Assembly: GCF_025380365.1 (NCBI RefSeq)
Contig: NZ_JAOCQF010000001.1
Location: 1,166,245-1,230,244, forward strand
Source: Albidovulum sediminis
GTDB taxonomy: Bacteria > Pseudomonadota > Alphaproteobacteria > Rhodobacterales > Rhodobacteraceae
DNA: 64,000 bases
Direction of reading: 5' to 3'
In this document: in pieces, positions 29,708-37,995 of the stretch
Layout of the letters: each line of letters opens with the position of its first letter
Position numbering within the stretch: position 1 is the stretch's first letter
Program-made: the position numbers and the translations under genes
The notes under the pieces: generated by a model
Database searches by the model: none
Told to the model about the DNA's origin: nothing
What the model saw: the letters and a program-made list of their open reading frames with translations, nothing else

Positions 29708-30376
29708 TCAGGCAAGCGCCATCGCGCTCATCAGCGCGCGGAACAGCACCGCGCCGTCCGTCCCGCCCTGCACCCCTTCGACGGCGCGTTCGGGGTGGGG
29801 CATCATGCCGAGGACGCGGCGGTTTTCCGACAGGACACCCGCGATGTCGGCCATGGCGCCGTTCGGGTTGTCGACATAGGTGAAGGCGATCCTGTCCTCG
29901 CCCTTGAGCCGCGCCAGCCCCTCGGCGTCGATCGTGTAGTTGCCGTCGTGATGCGCGATGGGAAAGCGCACGACATCGCCCGCCGTCCAGCCCGCGGTAA
30001 AGACGCTTGCCGCGGTCGCCACACGCAGGTCGACGGGCTTGCAGACGAACTTCAGCCCGGCGTTGCGCATCAGCGCGCCGGGCAGGAGGCCGGTTTCGGT
30101 CAGCACCTGGAAGCCGTTGCAGATGCCGATGGCATGGCCGCCGCCGTGGACGAAGTCCGCGACCGAGCGCATCACCGGCGACTGCGCGGCGATGGCGCCG
30201 CAGCGCAGGTAGTCGCCGAAGGAAAAGCCACCCGGGATGCCGACGATGTCGATGCCCTTCGGCAGGTCCGCGTCCTTGTGCCAGACGCGGGCGACCGAGG
30301 CGCCGGCCTTGGCGAAGGCTTCGGCAAGGTCGCGGTCGCAGTTCGATCCGGGGAAGGTAATGACGGCGGCTTTCAT
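29708..30376 (-). CDS. purQ: Phosphoribosylformylglycinamidine synthase subunit PurQ
   Basis: A 222-residue class I glutamine amidotransferase subunit of the three-part FGAM synthase (PurS-PurL-PurQ). KAAVITFPGSNCDRDLAEAF opens it. The catalytic Cys lies in AIGICNGFQVLTE, and the His/Glu pair lies near GMMPHPERAVEG. GGFSFGDYLRCGAIA is the oxyanion region. It delivers ammonia to PurL for purine synthesis. In this window it is separated from purS by an alcohol dehydrogenase gene; purL is not present. Confidence 0.97.
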   Translation of the reverse strand: MKAAVITFPGSNCDRDLAEAFAKAGASVARVWHKDADLPKGIDIVGIPGGFSFGDYLRCGAIAAQSPVMRSVADFVHGGGHAIGICNGFQVLTETGLLPGALMRNAGLKFVCKPVDLRVATAASVFTAGWTAGDVVRFPIAHHDGNYTIDAEGLARLKGEDRIAFTYVDNPNGAMADIAGVLSENRRVLGMMPHPERAVEGVQGGTDGAVLFRALMSAMALA

Positions 30377-30491
30377 GGTCGATCCTCGGGCTTCTGGCGT
30401 GGTTCAGGCTGTTATCGCAAAGCGGGCGCGGGTTCCAGCGGCGGATTGGGGCGCTGCCCCGCCCCCGGCCGGAGGGTTCCCGCCGGGCGCA

Positions 30492-31535
30492 TCAGGCGGT
30501 GAAATCGGTGATGACGGCGACGCCCGGCGGCGTCGGCCCGTCGAAGGCGGCGAGTTCTGCCGAGGCGTCCGACAGCGCCACCCGGCGCGCGATCAGCGGT
30601 GAAAGGTCGACCGCCCCCGCCTCTATCAGGCTCAGAAGGCTCGGGTAGCGCCAGGCCGGCATGCCGCGGGTGCCGAAGATGGCCAGCTGGCCGGAATAGA
30701 CCGCGTCCATCGGCAGGGTCATGTTGACATGGGGTCCGGCCGGCATGCCGATCTGTACCATCCGGCCGAGTTTCCTGAGCGATCGCAACGCACTGGCCGT
30801 GGTTGCCTGGATGCCCAGCGCCTCGATCGCGACATCGGCGCCGCCCCCGGTGATCGCGTGGATGGCCGCGGGCGCGTCGACCTCGGCCGCGTTCACCACG
30901 GCGTCGGCGCCGTGCGCGCGGGCGTGGGACAACTTCTCGGCCACCACGTCGACCATGACGACGCGCGCGCCCATCGCCTTGGCGAGCAGCAGCGCCGAGA
31001 GGCCGACGCCGCCCGATCCGAAGACCGCGAGCCATTCGCCGGGGCGCAGGGCCGCGCGGCCGGTCAGCCCGTGCCACGCGGTGGTCACGCGGCAGCCGAG
31101 GGCAGCGGCCAGCGCCGGGTCCATCGCCTCGGGCAGTGCGGTCAGGTTCACGTCGGCGCGCGCCACCGCGATGCGCTCCGCAAAGGCGCCGGGATGGGTG
31201 AAGCCGGGGATGATCTGGGTCGGGCAGGTGGTCTGGTTCCCGGCCGCGCAAGCCGGGCACTGGCCGCAGGCGAGGATGAAGGGCGCGATCACGCGGTCGC
31301 CGCGGCGCCAGCGGGTGACGCGGGGGCCCGCCTCCTCGACCACGCCGCAGTATTCGTGGCCGGGCACATGCGGCAGGTGCACGTCGGGGTCCGATCCGGT
31401 CCAGCTGTGCCAGTCCGACCGGCAGACGCCGCAGGCGAGGACGGAGAGGACAACGCCATCCTCGGGGCAGTCCGGCTCCGGCAGTCGGGCGATTTCGAGG
31501 GGCGCGCGGAACCTGGTCAGAACCGCGGCGCGCAT
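30492..31535 (-). CDS. Zinc-dependent alcohol dehydrogenase family protein
   Basis: A 347-residue medium-chain dehydrogenase/reductase. Catalytic zinc ligands are in GVCRSDWHSW and VPGHEYCGVVEEAG, and the structural zinc cluster in CGQCPACAAGNQTTC. The nucleotide motif GSGGVGLSALLLAKAMGA is followed by MVDVV, whose Asp suggests NAD rather than NADP. The start overlaps the purS stop by one base (TGATG), so it is co-translated with purine genes although its chemistry is unrelated. The substrate is unknown, probably a small alcohol or aldehyde. Confidence 0.92.
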   Translation of the reverse strand: MRAAVLTRFRAPLEIARLPEPDCPEDGVVLSVLACGVCRSDWHSWTGSDPDVHLPHVPGHEYCGVVEEAGPRVTRWRRGDRVIAPFILACGQCPACAAGNQTTCPTQIIPGFTHPGAFAERIAVARADVNLTALPEAMDPALAAALGCRVTTAWHGLTGRAALRPGEWLAVFGSGGVGLSALLLAKAMGARVVMVDVVAEKLSHARAHGADAVVNAAEVDAPAAIHAITGGGADVAIEALGIQATTASALRSLRKLGRMVQIGMPAGPHVNMTLPMDAVYSGQLAIFGTRGMPAWRYPSLLSLIEAGAVDLSPLIARRVALSDASAELAAFDGPTPPGVAVITDFTA

Positions 31536-31786
31536 CAGGCGGTCTCGCCCATCAGTTCGACCGTGTATTTCTCGATCACGGTGTTGGCGAGAAGCTTTTC
31601 GCACATCGCCTTCACCTCGGCCTCGGCGGCGGCGCGGTCGGTCGCGGCAAGGTCAAGCTCGATCACCTTGCCCTGGCGCACGCCCTGCACGCCCGCAAAG
31701 CCCAGCGTGCCCAGCGCGTGTTTCACCGCCTCGCCCTGCGGGTCGAGGACGCCATCCTTCAGCATGACATGGACGCGGACTTTCAT
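31535..31786 (-). CDS. purS: Phosphoribosylformylglycinamidine synthase subunit PurS
   Basis: An 83-residue PurS. MKVRVHVMLKDGVLDPQGEA and the central VRQGKVIELDL strands are diagnostic, and the C terminus NTVIEKYTVEL forms the dimer edge. PurS bridges PurL and PurQ in the FGAM synthase complex. ATG 31786 has AGGAG before it. The frame happens to continue upstream through the disrupted rraB-like gene, which could mislead automated calling into a 270-residue fusion; PurS begins here. Confidence 0.95.
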   Translation of the reverse strand: MKVRVHVMLKDGVLDPQGEAVKHALGTLGFAGVQGVRQGKVIELDLAATDRAAAEAEVKAMCEKLLANTVIEKYTVELMGETA

Positions 31787-31788
31787 CG

Positions 31789-32191
31789 CTATTCTCCTTT
31801 CCGGACGAGCACTGTTTCCCATCCGTCGTATTCCCAACCATTCTTGACGAAAAAAACCCGTCAGATCGGCGGTAAGCGCGTCGAACTCCGCTCCGGATAC
31901 TGACGTTACGTGGCTGAACACAAGACTGCCGCCCATGGGCGCGTTCTTGACGTCAAAGCCCATCTTTCGCAGCGCCTTCTTGACTTGCGATCTGGAGATG
32001 GGTTTAGCCGCAAAAGGATAGGCCCAATGGTTAACCGGACGCGGTACAAGTCCATTGTCTCCGTGCTTTGCCAACTCTTTGCGCACAGAATTGTTCGCCT
32101 GAGTCTGATCGACCCCAGACTGCGCCGGCGCCTCCGCCGCAAGAGCGAAAGACGTAACAACTGCTGCGCAAAGGGCCACGAGTGGCTTCAT
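31789..32191 (-). pseudogene. RraB-like protein, frameshifted in an A7/T7 tract
   Basis: A short gene starting ATG at 32191 (overlapping the purC stop by one base). It encodes a signal-peptide-like N terminus ([19 protein letters not shown]) and then a domain like the RNase E inhibitor RraB (ELAKHGDNG, PVNHWAYPF). At the seven-A tract 31850-31856 the frame is wrong. Removing one base gives a perfect RraB ending GWEYDGWETVLVRKGE and a TAG at 31789-31791, just before purS. As written, translation runs on into purS. Composition is lower in GC than neighbours. It is a sequencing error, a real mutation or slippage site. Intact length would be 133 residues. Confidence 0.68.
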
Positions 32192-32952
32192 TAGTTGATC
32201 AGTGTCGGTTTGCCGAGGTGGGTGGCCTGCGTCGGCAGGACGCCAAGGCGGCGGGCCACTTCGGAATAGGCGTCGGTCAGGCTGCCGAGGTCGCGGCGGA
32301 ACACGTCCTTGTCGAGCTTTTGGCCGGTCTTGATGTCCCAGAGCCGGCACGAATCCGGGCTGATCTCGTCGGCGACGATGAGGCGCATGAAGTCGCCGTC
32401 CCAGATCCGCCCGATCTCGATCTTGAAGTCCACAAGCTTGATGCCGACGCCGTAGAACACGCCCGAAAGGAAGTCGTTGACGCGCAGCGCCAGCGCCACG
32501 ATGTCGTCAAGGTCCTGCTGGTTGGCCCAGCCGAAGGCGACGATGTATTCCTCGCTCACCATCGGGTCGCCGAGGGCGTCGTTCTTGTAGCTGTATTCGA
32601 CGATCGGGCGCGGCAGCGGCGTGCCCTCCTCCATCCCCAGGCGCTTGGACAGCGACCCGGCGGCGAAGTTGCGCACGATGACCTCGAGCGGGATGATCTC
32701 CACCTGCCGGATCAGCTGCTCGCGCATGTTGATGCGGCGGATGAAGTGGTTGGGGATGCCGATGTTGGTCAGCCCGGTCATGAAGAATTCCGACAGCCGG
32801 TTGTTCAGCACGCCCTTGCCTTCGATCGTCGCCTTCTTCTGCGCGTTGAAGGCGGTCGCGTCGTCCTTGAAGTACTGGACGAAGGTTCCCGGCTCGGGGC
32901 CTTCGTAGAGGATCTTCGCCTTGCCTTCGTAGATTTTCTTGCGACGTGCCAT
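32191..32952 (-). CDS. purC: Phosphoribosylaminoimidazole-succinocarboxamide synthase
   Basis: A 253-residue SAICAR synthetase. [20 protein letters not shown] opens the ATP site. [29 protein letters not shown] and [14 protein letters not shown] are characteristic, and the Asp in [19 protein letters not shown] binds metal. It joins CAIR and aspartate in purine synthesis. It heads the reverse-strand cluster purC, rraB-like, purS, adh, purQ. Confidence 0.97.
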   Translation of the reverse strand: MARRKKIYEGKAKILYEGPEPGTFVQYFKDDATAFNAQKKATIEGKGVLNNRLSEFFMTGLTNIGIPNHFIRRINMREQLIRQVEIIPLEVIVRNFAAGSLSKRLGMEEGTPLPRPIVEYSYKNDALGDPMVSEEYIVAFGWANQQDLDDIVALALRVNDFLSGVFYGVGIKLVDFKIEIGRIWDGDFMRLIVADEISPDSCRLWDIKTGQKLDKDVFRRDLGSLTDAYSEVARRLGVLPTQATHLGKPTLIN

Positions 32953-33111
32953 GGCAGCTCCGTTCGTCGGGCGGGACGCCCGCTGTTGCGGCCCCTATAG
33001 GGCAAGGCGCCCTCTGCCGCAAGGCAAAGGCTCCGCCCGTCGCCGGGGCTTGCAGCGCGCCCGCCGGGCAGGCATATGGAAGGGGAGAGGACCACACAAG
33101 GGACGGCGCCC

Positions 33112-33426
33112 ATGACCACCTTCGACGACCGCGAGAACGCATTCGAGAACAAGTTCGCCCATGACGAACAGATGAAGTTCAAGGCCGAGGCGCGGCGCAA
33201 CAAGCTTCTGGGCCTCTGGGCGGCGGGCCTGATGGGCAAGTCGGGCGACGAGGCGGCGGCCTATGCCAAGGAAGTCGTCATGTCGGACTTCGAGGAAGCC
33301 GGGGACGAGGACGTGTTCCGCAAGGTGGCGGGCGATCTGGGCGACCGCGCCGAGGCTGCCACGATCCGCGCCAAGATGGTCGAGTTGATGGTCGAGGCGA
33401 AGCGCCAGATCATGGAAGAGAACTGA
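33112..33426 (+). CDS. F1Fo-ATPase inhibitor zeta subunit (DUF1476)
   Basis: A 104-residue protein with the DUF1476 pattern: MTTFDDRENAFENKFAHDEQ at the start, then AEARRNKLLGLWAAGLMG and VVMSDFEEAGDEDV, with all-helical character. In Paracoccus denitrificans this family is the zeta subunit that blocks ATP hydrolysis by F1Fo-ATPase through its N-terminal segment. ATG 33112 is chosen because the 12 codons upstream in frame are not conserved family sequence and an AAGGGA site lies before it. It is monocistronic. Confidence 0.92.
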   Translation: MTTFDDRENAFENKFAHDEQMKFKAEARRNKLLGLWAAGLMGKSGDEAAAYAKEVVMSDFEEAGDEDVFRKVAGDLGDRAEAATIRAKMVELMVEAKRQIMEEN

Positions 33427-33574
33427 GGCTTCGCGCCCAGGTCGACACGGCAGGAGCCGCGGCCCGGTCCGCGGCTTTTGCTTGTCTCGCATTTTACCAA
33501 GCCGCCGGGGCTGCGTTAAGCCGCGGTGAACCCTGCGCGGTCCATGGTCCTGCCCGCAAACAGGGTGGGGCCGC

Positions 33575-35692
33575 ATGCGCAGGATCGGAACGTTCGGAAC
33601 GGGGCCGCGGGATCGCGGCGGGGTTGCGGGGCTGGTGCGTGGCGTGCTGCCGCGTCAAGCGCTGATCGCGGTTCTGGCGACGGGTGGCATCTGGCTGCTG
33701 GCCGAACGGCTGGGCGAGGTCGATGTCACGGCGATCTCCACCTCGCTTGGCCAGACGCGCTGGAGCCAGTGGGCGGGCGCGCTTTTCCTCACGCTTGCAA
33801 GCTTTCGCGCCGTCGGGCGCTATGACGCGCTGGTGCAGGCGGAGATGGGCCTGCCGGTGCAGGCCCGCGCCGCCCGTCGGGCCGGCGCCGCGGCCATCGC
33901 GGCGGCACAGGTGCTGGGCTTCGGCCTGGTCAGCGGCGCGCTGGTGCGCTGGCGGCTCCTGCCCGGGACCGGGCTCGCGTCGGCGTCGCGGATCACCCTG
34001 GCGGTCGCGCTGTCGTTTCTCGCCGCCTGGGCGGTTCTGCTTGTCCTTGCGCTGGCTCTGGTGCCGGCGGCCGGCCTTCCTGCGGGGTTGGCGACGACGG
34101 CGCGCGCCGCGCTCGTGGGTCTGGCGCTGGCCTTCTGGGTCCTGCGCCGCCGGCTGATGCCCGCCCTGCCCTTCGCGGCACGGCTTCTTGTGCTGGCGGC
34201 GGCCGACACGCTGGCCGCCGCCGCGGCGCTCTGGCTCCTGCTGCCCGATACGGTCGCGGTCAGCCTCGCGGCCTTCTACCCGGTCTACCTGCTGGCGCTC
34301 GGGGCCGCGCTCCTGACCGGGTTGCCGGGCGGCGTCGGCGCGTTCGAGGCGGTGATTCTCGCGGCACTGCCTGCCGTCGGGGACGCGGCGACGGGAACGC
34401 AAACCGGGGCGCTTCTCGGCGCCATCCTCGCCTTCCGTCTCGTCTATTACGCGCTTCCGGCGATCTGGGCGGGGGTCGTGATGTGGCGCGGCCCGCGCGG
34501 GGCGCGGCAGGCCGGCCCGGCCGCGGGGCGGCACGCCCGCCGGCTGCTGGCGCGCAGCCACCGGGCCGAGGCCGGGCTTGCACGACAGGACGGGTACGAG
34601 GTTCTCGGCGGGCGCGACGGCCGGTCGGGCTGGGTGGTGGCGCGGGCGGGCGCGACGCTGGCCGCCCTCGGCGACCCGCTGGGCGATGCCCGCGAGGCGC
34701 GGATGCGGCCGGCACTCCTGTCGACGCTGTCGCGCCGGGCGCGCAGCGCGGGGCTTGCCCCCTGCCTTTACAAGGTCGGCCCGCGCACCGCCCTGATCGC
34801 GCGGCGCGCGGGCTGGGCCGTGCTGCCAGTGGCCGAGGATCTCTGGCTCGACCCGGGCCGGTGGCACGAGGGCGGGCACGGGCAGGCGCGGCTCAGGCGC
34901 AAGCTGCGCCGGGCCGAGGCGGCCGGACTTGCGATCATGAGGCACGGTCCCGGTGCGCCGCTGCCGCTGGACGGGATGGCCACTGTCGCGGCGGATTGGG
35001 CCGGCCGCCACGGTGGCGAGCGCGGGCTGAGCATGGGCCGCTTCGACCCCGGCCTTCTGGCGCGACAGCAGGTCTTCACCGCCAGTGCCGGGGGCCGGAT
35101 CGTCGCCTTTGCCACCTTCCACGCCAGCCATGGGGAATGGACGCTCGACCTGATGCGGCAGGCCGCGGACTGCCCCGACGGCGCCATGCAGGCGCTGGTC
35201 GCCTCGGCCATCGGCGCGGCGCGGGCGGCCGGCCTGCCGCGCCTGTCGCTGGCCGCGGTGCCGGTCGCGCCGGCCGGGCGCGGGGCCGTCCCGGCACTGC
35301 TGCGGCGCCTCGCCCGCGGATCAGCCGGGCTTCGCCAGTTCAAGACCGCCTTCGGTCCGCGGCACCGGACGCTGTATCTCGCCGCGCCGGGGCGCCTCGC
35401 GCTCCTCAGGGCGGCGGTCGAGCTTGCCTGGGCGATCCACCATCCCCGCCCGCTGCATTTCGGTCCGCCGCAGTTCCGCCCGCCGCATTTCCGCCCGCCG
35501 CATTTCCGCCCGCCGCATTTCCGCCCGCTGTCCGGCGCGCGCGCAATTCGTCGCGATGGCGGTCAGGATGAAATTGAATCCCGCCCGCCTTCGTGGCACA
35601 TCGGACGGCAAGACGCCCCCCACCCCGCCCCCGCGGCGGCGGCCGTTGCAGAAAGGCATTCCGATGAGCGACCCCCTTTCCCGCCTGCTTGA
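33575..35692 (+). CDS. MprF-like membrane protein (TM domain plus DUF2156) with repeat tail
   Basis: A 705-residue protein. About residues 20-310 are hydrophobic and resemble the MprF flippase domain, including GLPGGVGAFEAVIL. Residues about 330-620 resemble the DUF2156 phosphatidylglycerol lysyltransferase catalytic domain (HGEWTLDLMRQ, GLRQFKTAFGPRHR). Such proteins aminoacylate phosphatidylglycerol or move the product across the membrane. The last 75 residues are unusual: a PPHFRP pentapeptide-type repeat from 15-bp tandem DNA repeats, then non-conserved sequence running 29 bp into the next gene. The original stop may have been lost by frameshift after repeat expansion. Confidence 0.83.
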   Translation: MRRIGTFGTGPRDRGGVAGLVRGVLPRQALIAVLATGGIWLLAERLGEVDVTAISTSLGQTRWSQWAGALFLTLASFRAVGRYDALVQAEMGLPVQARAARRAGAAAIAAAQVLGFGLVSGALVRWRLLPGTGLASASRITLAVALSFLAAWAVLLVLALALVPAAGLPAGLATTARAALVGLALAFWVLRRRLMPALPFAARLLVLAAADTLAAAAALWLLLPDTVAVSLAAFYPVYLLALGAALLTGLPGGVGAFEAVILAALPAVGDAATGTQTGALLGAILAFRLVYYALPAIWAGVVMWRGPRGARQAGPAAGRHARRLLARSHRAEAGLARQDGYEVLGGRDGRSGWVVARAGATLAALGDPLGDAREARMRPALLSTLSRRARSAGLAPCLYKVGPRTALIARRAGWAVLPVAEDLWLDPGRWHEGGHGQARLRRKLRRAEAAGLAIMRHGPGAPLPLDGMATVAADWAGRHGGERGLSMGRFDPGLLARQQVFTASAGGRIVAFATFHASHGEWTLDLMRQAADCPDGAMQALVASAIGAARAAGLPRLSLAAVPVAPAGRGAVPALLRRLARGSAGLRQFKTAFGPRHRTLYLAAPGRLALLRAAVELAWAIHHPRPLHFGPPQFRPPHFRPPHFRPPHFRPLSGARAIRRDGGQDEIESRPPSWHIGRQDAPHPAPAAAAVAERHSDERPPFPPA
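35447..35530 (+). repeat. 15-bp tandem repeat in the mprF-like 3' end
   Basis: Five 15-bp units (35447, 35462, 35477, 35492 and 35507), then a partial one. The middle three are identical (CGCCCGCCGCATTTC), and the first two are variants. The frame encodes repeats of F-R-P-P-H. Unit length is a multiple of three, so copy changes would alter tail length without frameshift. Confidence 0.9.
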
Positions 35693-36674
35693 AACCCGCG
35701 ACTGGCTTCTGGCCGACGGCGCGACGGGCACCAACCTGTTCAACATGGGCCTGTCCTCGGGCGAGGCACCGGAACTGTGGAACACCGACCAGCCGGAAAA
35801 CATCCTCGCGCTTTACCGCAGCGCCGTGGCGGCGGGATCGGACATCTTCCTGACCAACTCCTTCGGCGCCAATGCCGCGCGGCTGAAGCTGCACGGGGCC
35901 GAGGGGCGGGTGCGCGAATTGAACCGCATCGCCGCCGAACTGGGGCGCGAGGTTGCCGATGCCGCCGGCCACGCCGTTGTTGTCGCCGGCTCCATGGGCC
36001 CGACCGGGGAGATCATGGCGCCGATGGGCGCGCTGACCCACGAGATCGCGGTGGAGATCTTCCACGAGCAGGCAGAAGGGCTGAAGGAGGGCGGCGCCGA
36101 CGTCCTCTGGGTCGAGACGATCAGCGCGGCCGAGGAATTCCGTGCCGCCGCCGAGGCCTGCCAGCGCGCGGGCATGCCCTGGTGCGGCACGATGAGCTTT
36201 GACACCGCCGGCCGCACCATGATGGGCGTCACCTCGGCGCAGATGGCCGCCCTCGTCGACCGTCTCGCCCATCCGCCGATCGCCTTCGGCGCCAACTGCG
36301 GCGTCGGCGCGGCCGACCTTCTGCGCACGATCCTGGGCTTCGTCGCCGCGGGGCCGGAACGCCCGGTCATCGCCAAGGGGAACGCCGGCATCCCGAAATA
36401 TCACGACGGCCACATCCACTATGACGGCACGCCCGACCTTATGGCGGAATATGCGGTGCTGGCCCGCGATGCCGGCGCCACCATCATCGGCGGCTGCTGC
36501 GGCACCATGCCCGAGCACCTGCGCGCGATGCGCAACGCGCTGGAAACACGGCCCCGCGGGCCCCGGCCGACGCTCGACGAGATTGCGGCCAAGATCGGCG
36601 GCTTCTCCTCGGCCTCGGACGGAACGGGGGAGGAGGCGGCGGGGCGCGAGCGGCGCGGACGCCGGCGCGGCTGA
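35664..36674 (+). CDS. bmt: Homocysteine S-methyltransferase module of split methionine synthase (Bmt/BhmT-like)
   Basis: A 336-residue Pfam S-methyl-transferase barrel. WLLADGATGTNLF is strand 1. The zinc-binding cysteines are C212 in FGANCGVG and C278/C279 in IIGGCCGTMPEH. It is often named betaine-homocysteine methyltransferase. With the separate B12-binding protein 1.3 kb downstream and a DUF1638 gene, it more likely supplies the homocysteine domain of a split cobalamin-dependent methionine synthase, as reported for related Rhodobacterales. Its first 29 bp overlap the mprF-like tail. The Arg/Gly-rich C terminus (GRERRGRRRG) is not part of the domain. A stem-loop element follows. Confidence 0.9.
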   Translation: MSDPLSRLLETRDWLLADGATGTNLFNMGLSSGEAPELWNTDQPENILALYRSAVAAGSDIFLTNSFGANAARLKLHGAEGRVRELNRIAAELGREVADAAGHAVVVAGSMGPTGEIMAPMGALTHEIAVEIFHEQAEGLKEGGADVLWVETISAAEEFRAAAEACQRAGMPWCGTMSFDTAGRTMMGVTSAQMAALVDRLAHPPIAFGANCGVGAADLLRTILGFVAAGPERPVIAKGNAGIPKYHDGHIHYDGTPDLMAEYAVLARDAGATIIGGCCGTMPEHLRAMRNALETRPRGPRPTLDEIAAKIGGFSSASDGTGEEAAGRERRGRRRG

Positions 36675-36701
36675 GGGGAGCGCCGCAGGGAGCGGCAGGC
36701 G

Positions 36702-36750
36702 GCGGGGGCGCTGCCCCCGCACCCCCGGGATATTTGGGAAAAGAAGAAGA
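36702..36750 (+). repeat. Extragenic stem-loop element, copy c (between bmt and radical SAM gene)
   Basis: An 8-bp perfect stem (36702-36709 with 36713-36720, loop GCT) is followed by CCCCCGGGATATTTGGG and AAAAGAAGAAGA, ending one base before the reverse-strand stop codon of the radical SAM gene. It is nearly the same as copy b. It probably terminates bmt and possibly the convergent gene as well. Confidence 0.65.
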
Positions 36751-37833
36751 TCAGAAGAGCGTCAGCTGGTCGCCTGCCCGGGGTGGCGGGGCGAAGAGGT
36801 CGGTCCTGAGCGGCGGGACCGGCGCGTGGAGGCCGAGCCTGCGGCAGGCGAGCGCGAAGCGGCGCGCGATCAGGTCGGCATGGGGCCCCTCGCCCCGCAT
36901 CCGCCGGCCCCAGTCGGCGTCGTAGTCGGCCCCGCCGCGCATCTCGCGCAGGCGGTTCATGACATGGGCCGCGCGTCCCGGTTCGTGGCGGGAGAGCCAG
37001 TCGCGGAAGAGCGGCGCGACCTCGAGCGGCAGGCGCAGGAGGATCCACGCGGCCGCGGTCGCCCCGTGGTCACGCGCGGCAGCGAGGATACGCTCCATCT
37101 CCGGCTCGGTGATGGCCGGGATGACCGGGGCGACCATGACGCGCACCGGGATGCCAGCGCGCGCCAGCCGTTCGATCGTTGCGAGGCGGCGCGCGGGTGG
37201 GGGCGCGCGCGGTTCGAGCCGGCGCGAGAGGCCGGCGTCAAGCGTGGTGATCGACACGCCCGTCTGCGCCAGCCCCCGCGCGGCCATCGGCGCGAGGATG
37301 TCGATGTCGCGTTCGATCAGCGTGCCCTTGGTGACGATGGCAACCGGGTGGTTCCAGTCCGAGAGGGTCTGCAGCACCGCGCGCATGATCCGGTAGCGCG
37401 CCTCGACCGGCTGGTAGGGGTCGGTGTTGGTGCCGATGGCGAGGGTCGCGGGGCGGTAGGCGCGTCGTGCCAATTCGCGTTCGAGCATCCGCGCCGCGTC
37501 CGGGCGCGCGACCAGCCGGGTTTCGAAATCGAGCCCCGCCGAAAGGCCGAGGAAGGCGTGGGTCGGCCGCGCGAAGCAGTAGGCGCAGCCGTGTTCGCAG
37601 CCCCGGTAGGGGTTGAGCGTGCGGTCGAACGGCAGGTCGGGAGAGCCGACGCGGTTGATGACGGAACGCGGGTGTTCCAGGCTGACTTGCGTCCTGAGCA
37701 GCCGTTCCTCCTCGGGCAGGTCCCAGCCGTCGTTTTCGGCCTGGCGTTCATAGGGCTCGAACCGGCCGGCGGCGTTGGTGGCGGCACCGCGCGCCTTCAG
37801 GCGCAGGAAGGGATCGGGGGGCGGAAGCGGCAT
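36751..37833 (-). CDS. PA0069-type radical SAM protein (SplB-like)
   Basis: A 360-residue radical SAM enzyme. The iron-sulfur motif is CEHGCAYCFARP near residue 82, following NPYRG. VTKGTLIERDIDIL and VMVAPVIPAI are typical of the SplB-like/Rv2578c branch annotated as PA0069 family. Spore photoproduct lyase-type chemistry has been proposed for relatives, but the substrate is not known. A LexA-type operator lies 11 bp before the ATG, so the gene is probably DNA-damage inducible. The ribosome-binding site is poor. It is divergent from the B12-binding protein gene. Confidence 0.88.
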   Translation of the reverse strand: MPLPPPDPFLRLKARGAATNAAGRFEPYERQAENDGWDLPEEERLLRTQVSLEHPRSVINRVGSPDLPFDRTLNPYRGCEHGCAYCFARPTHAFLGLSAGLDFETRLVARPDAARMLERELARRAYRPATLAIGTNTDPYQPVEARYRIMRAVLQTLSDWNHPVAIVTKGTLIERDIDILAPMAARGLAQTGVSITTLDAGLSRRLEPRAPPPARRLATIERLARAGIPVRVMVAPVIPAITEPEMERILAAARDHGATAAAWILLRLPLEVAPLFRDWLSRHEPGRAAHVMNRLREMRGGADYDADWGRRMRGEGPHADLIARRFALACRRLGLHAPVPPLRTDLFAPPPRAGDQLTLF

Positions 37834-37843
37834 GGGAAAATGA

Positions 37844-37858
37844 GAACATAAAGCGAAC
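37844..37858 (-). promoter_or_regulatory. LexA (SOS) operator, alphaproteobacterial type
   Basis: The reverse strand reads GTTC-GCTTTAT-GTTC, a perfect match to the GTTC-N7-GTTC direct repeat bound by LexA in Rhodobacter and Rhizobium. It ends 10 bp before the start codon of the radical SAM gene, close to a possible TTGCGT -35 box upstream. Confidence 0.72.
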
Positions 37859-37995
37859 AAATACGCAAGGACCCGACGGATCGCGTGCTCACGAAACCTG
37901 TGCAGGTCGGTCCACGTCCTGCCGATGTCGCAAACCGCCAAGTTGCCGCGGGGGTTTGGACGCATTAACGGGCCAAGGGTGCCAAGGAGACACAC

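Noticed and set aside
30448-30460. A fourth copy of the stem-loop element between purQ and the alcohol dehydrogenase
   Set aside because: It shares a GGGGC-GCT-GCCCC hairpin with copy c but lacks the GGATATTT/GAAGAAG tail, and its orientation does not follow the preceding gene.
31535-32350. A single 271-residue protein fusing an RraB-like domain and PurS
   Set aside because: PurS has its own ribosome-binding site and normal N terminus. The fusion exists only because of the frameshift at the A7 tract.
35447-35530. 15-bp and 29-bp tandem repeats as a possible CRISPR array
   Set aside because: Units are directly adjacent with no unique spacers, and no cas genes are present. The same applies to 51511-51597.
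37859-37995. A cobalamin riboswitch upstream of the B12-binding protein
   Set aside because: The leader is too short and no B12-box-like segment was seen, nor upstream of bmt.
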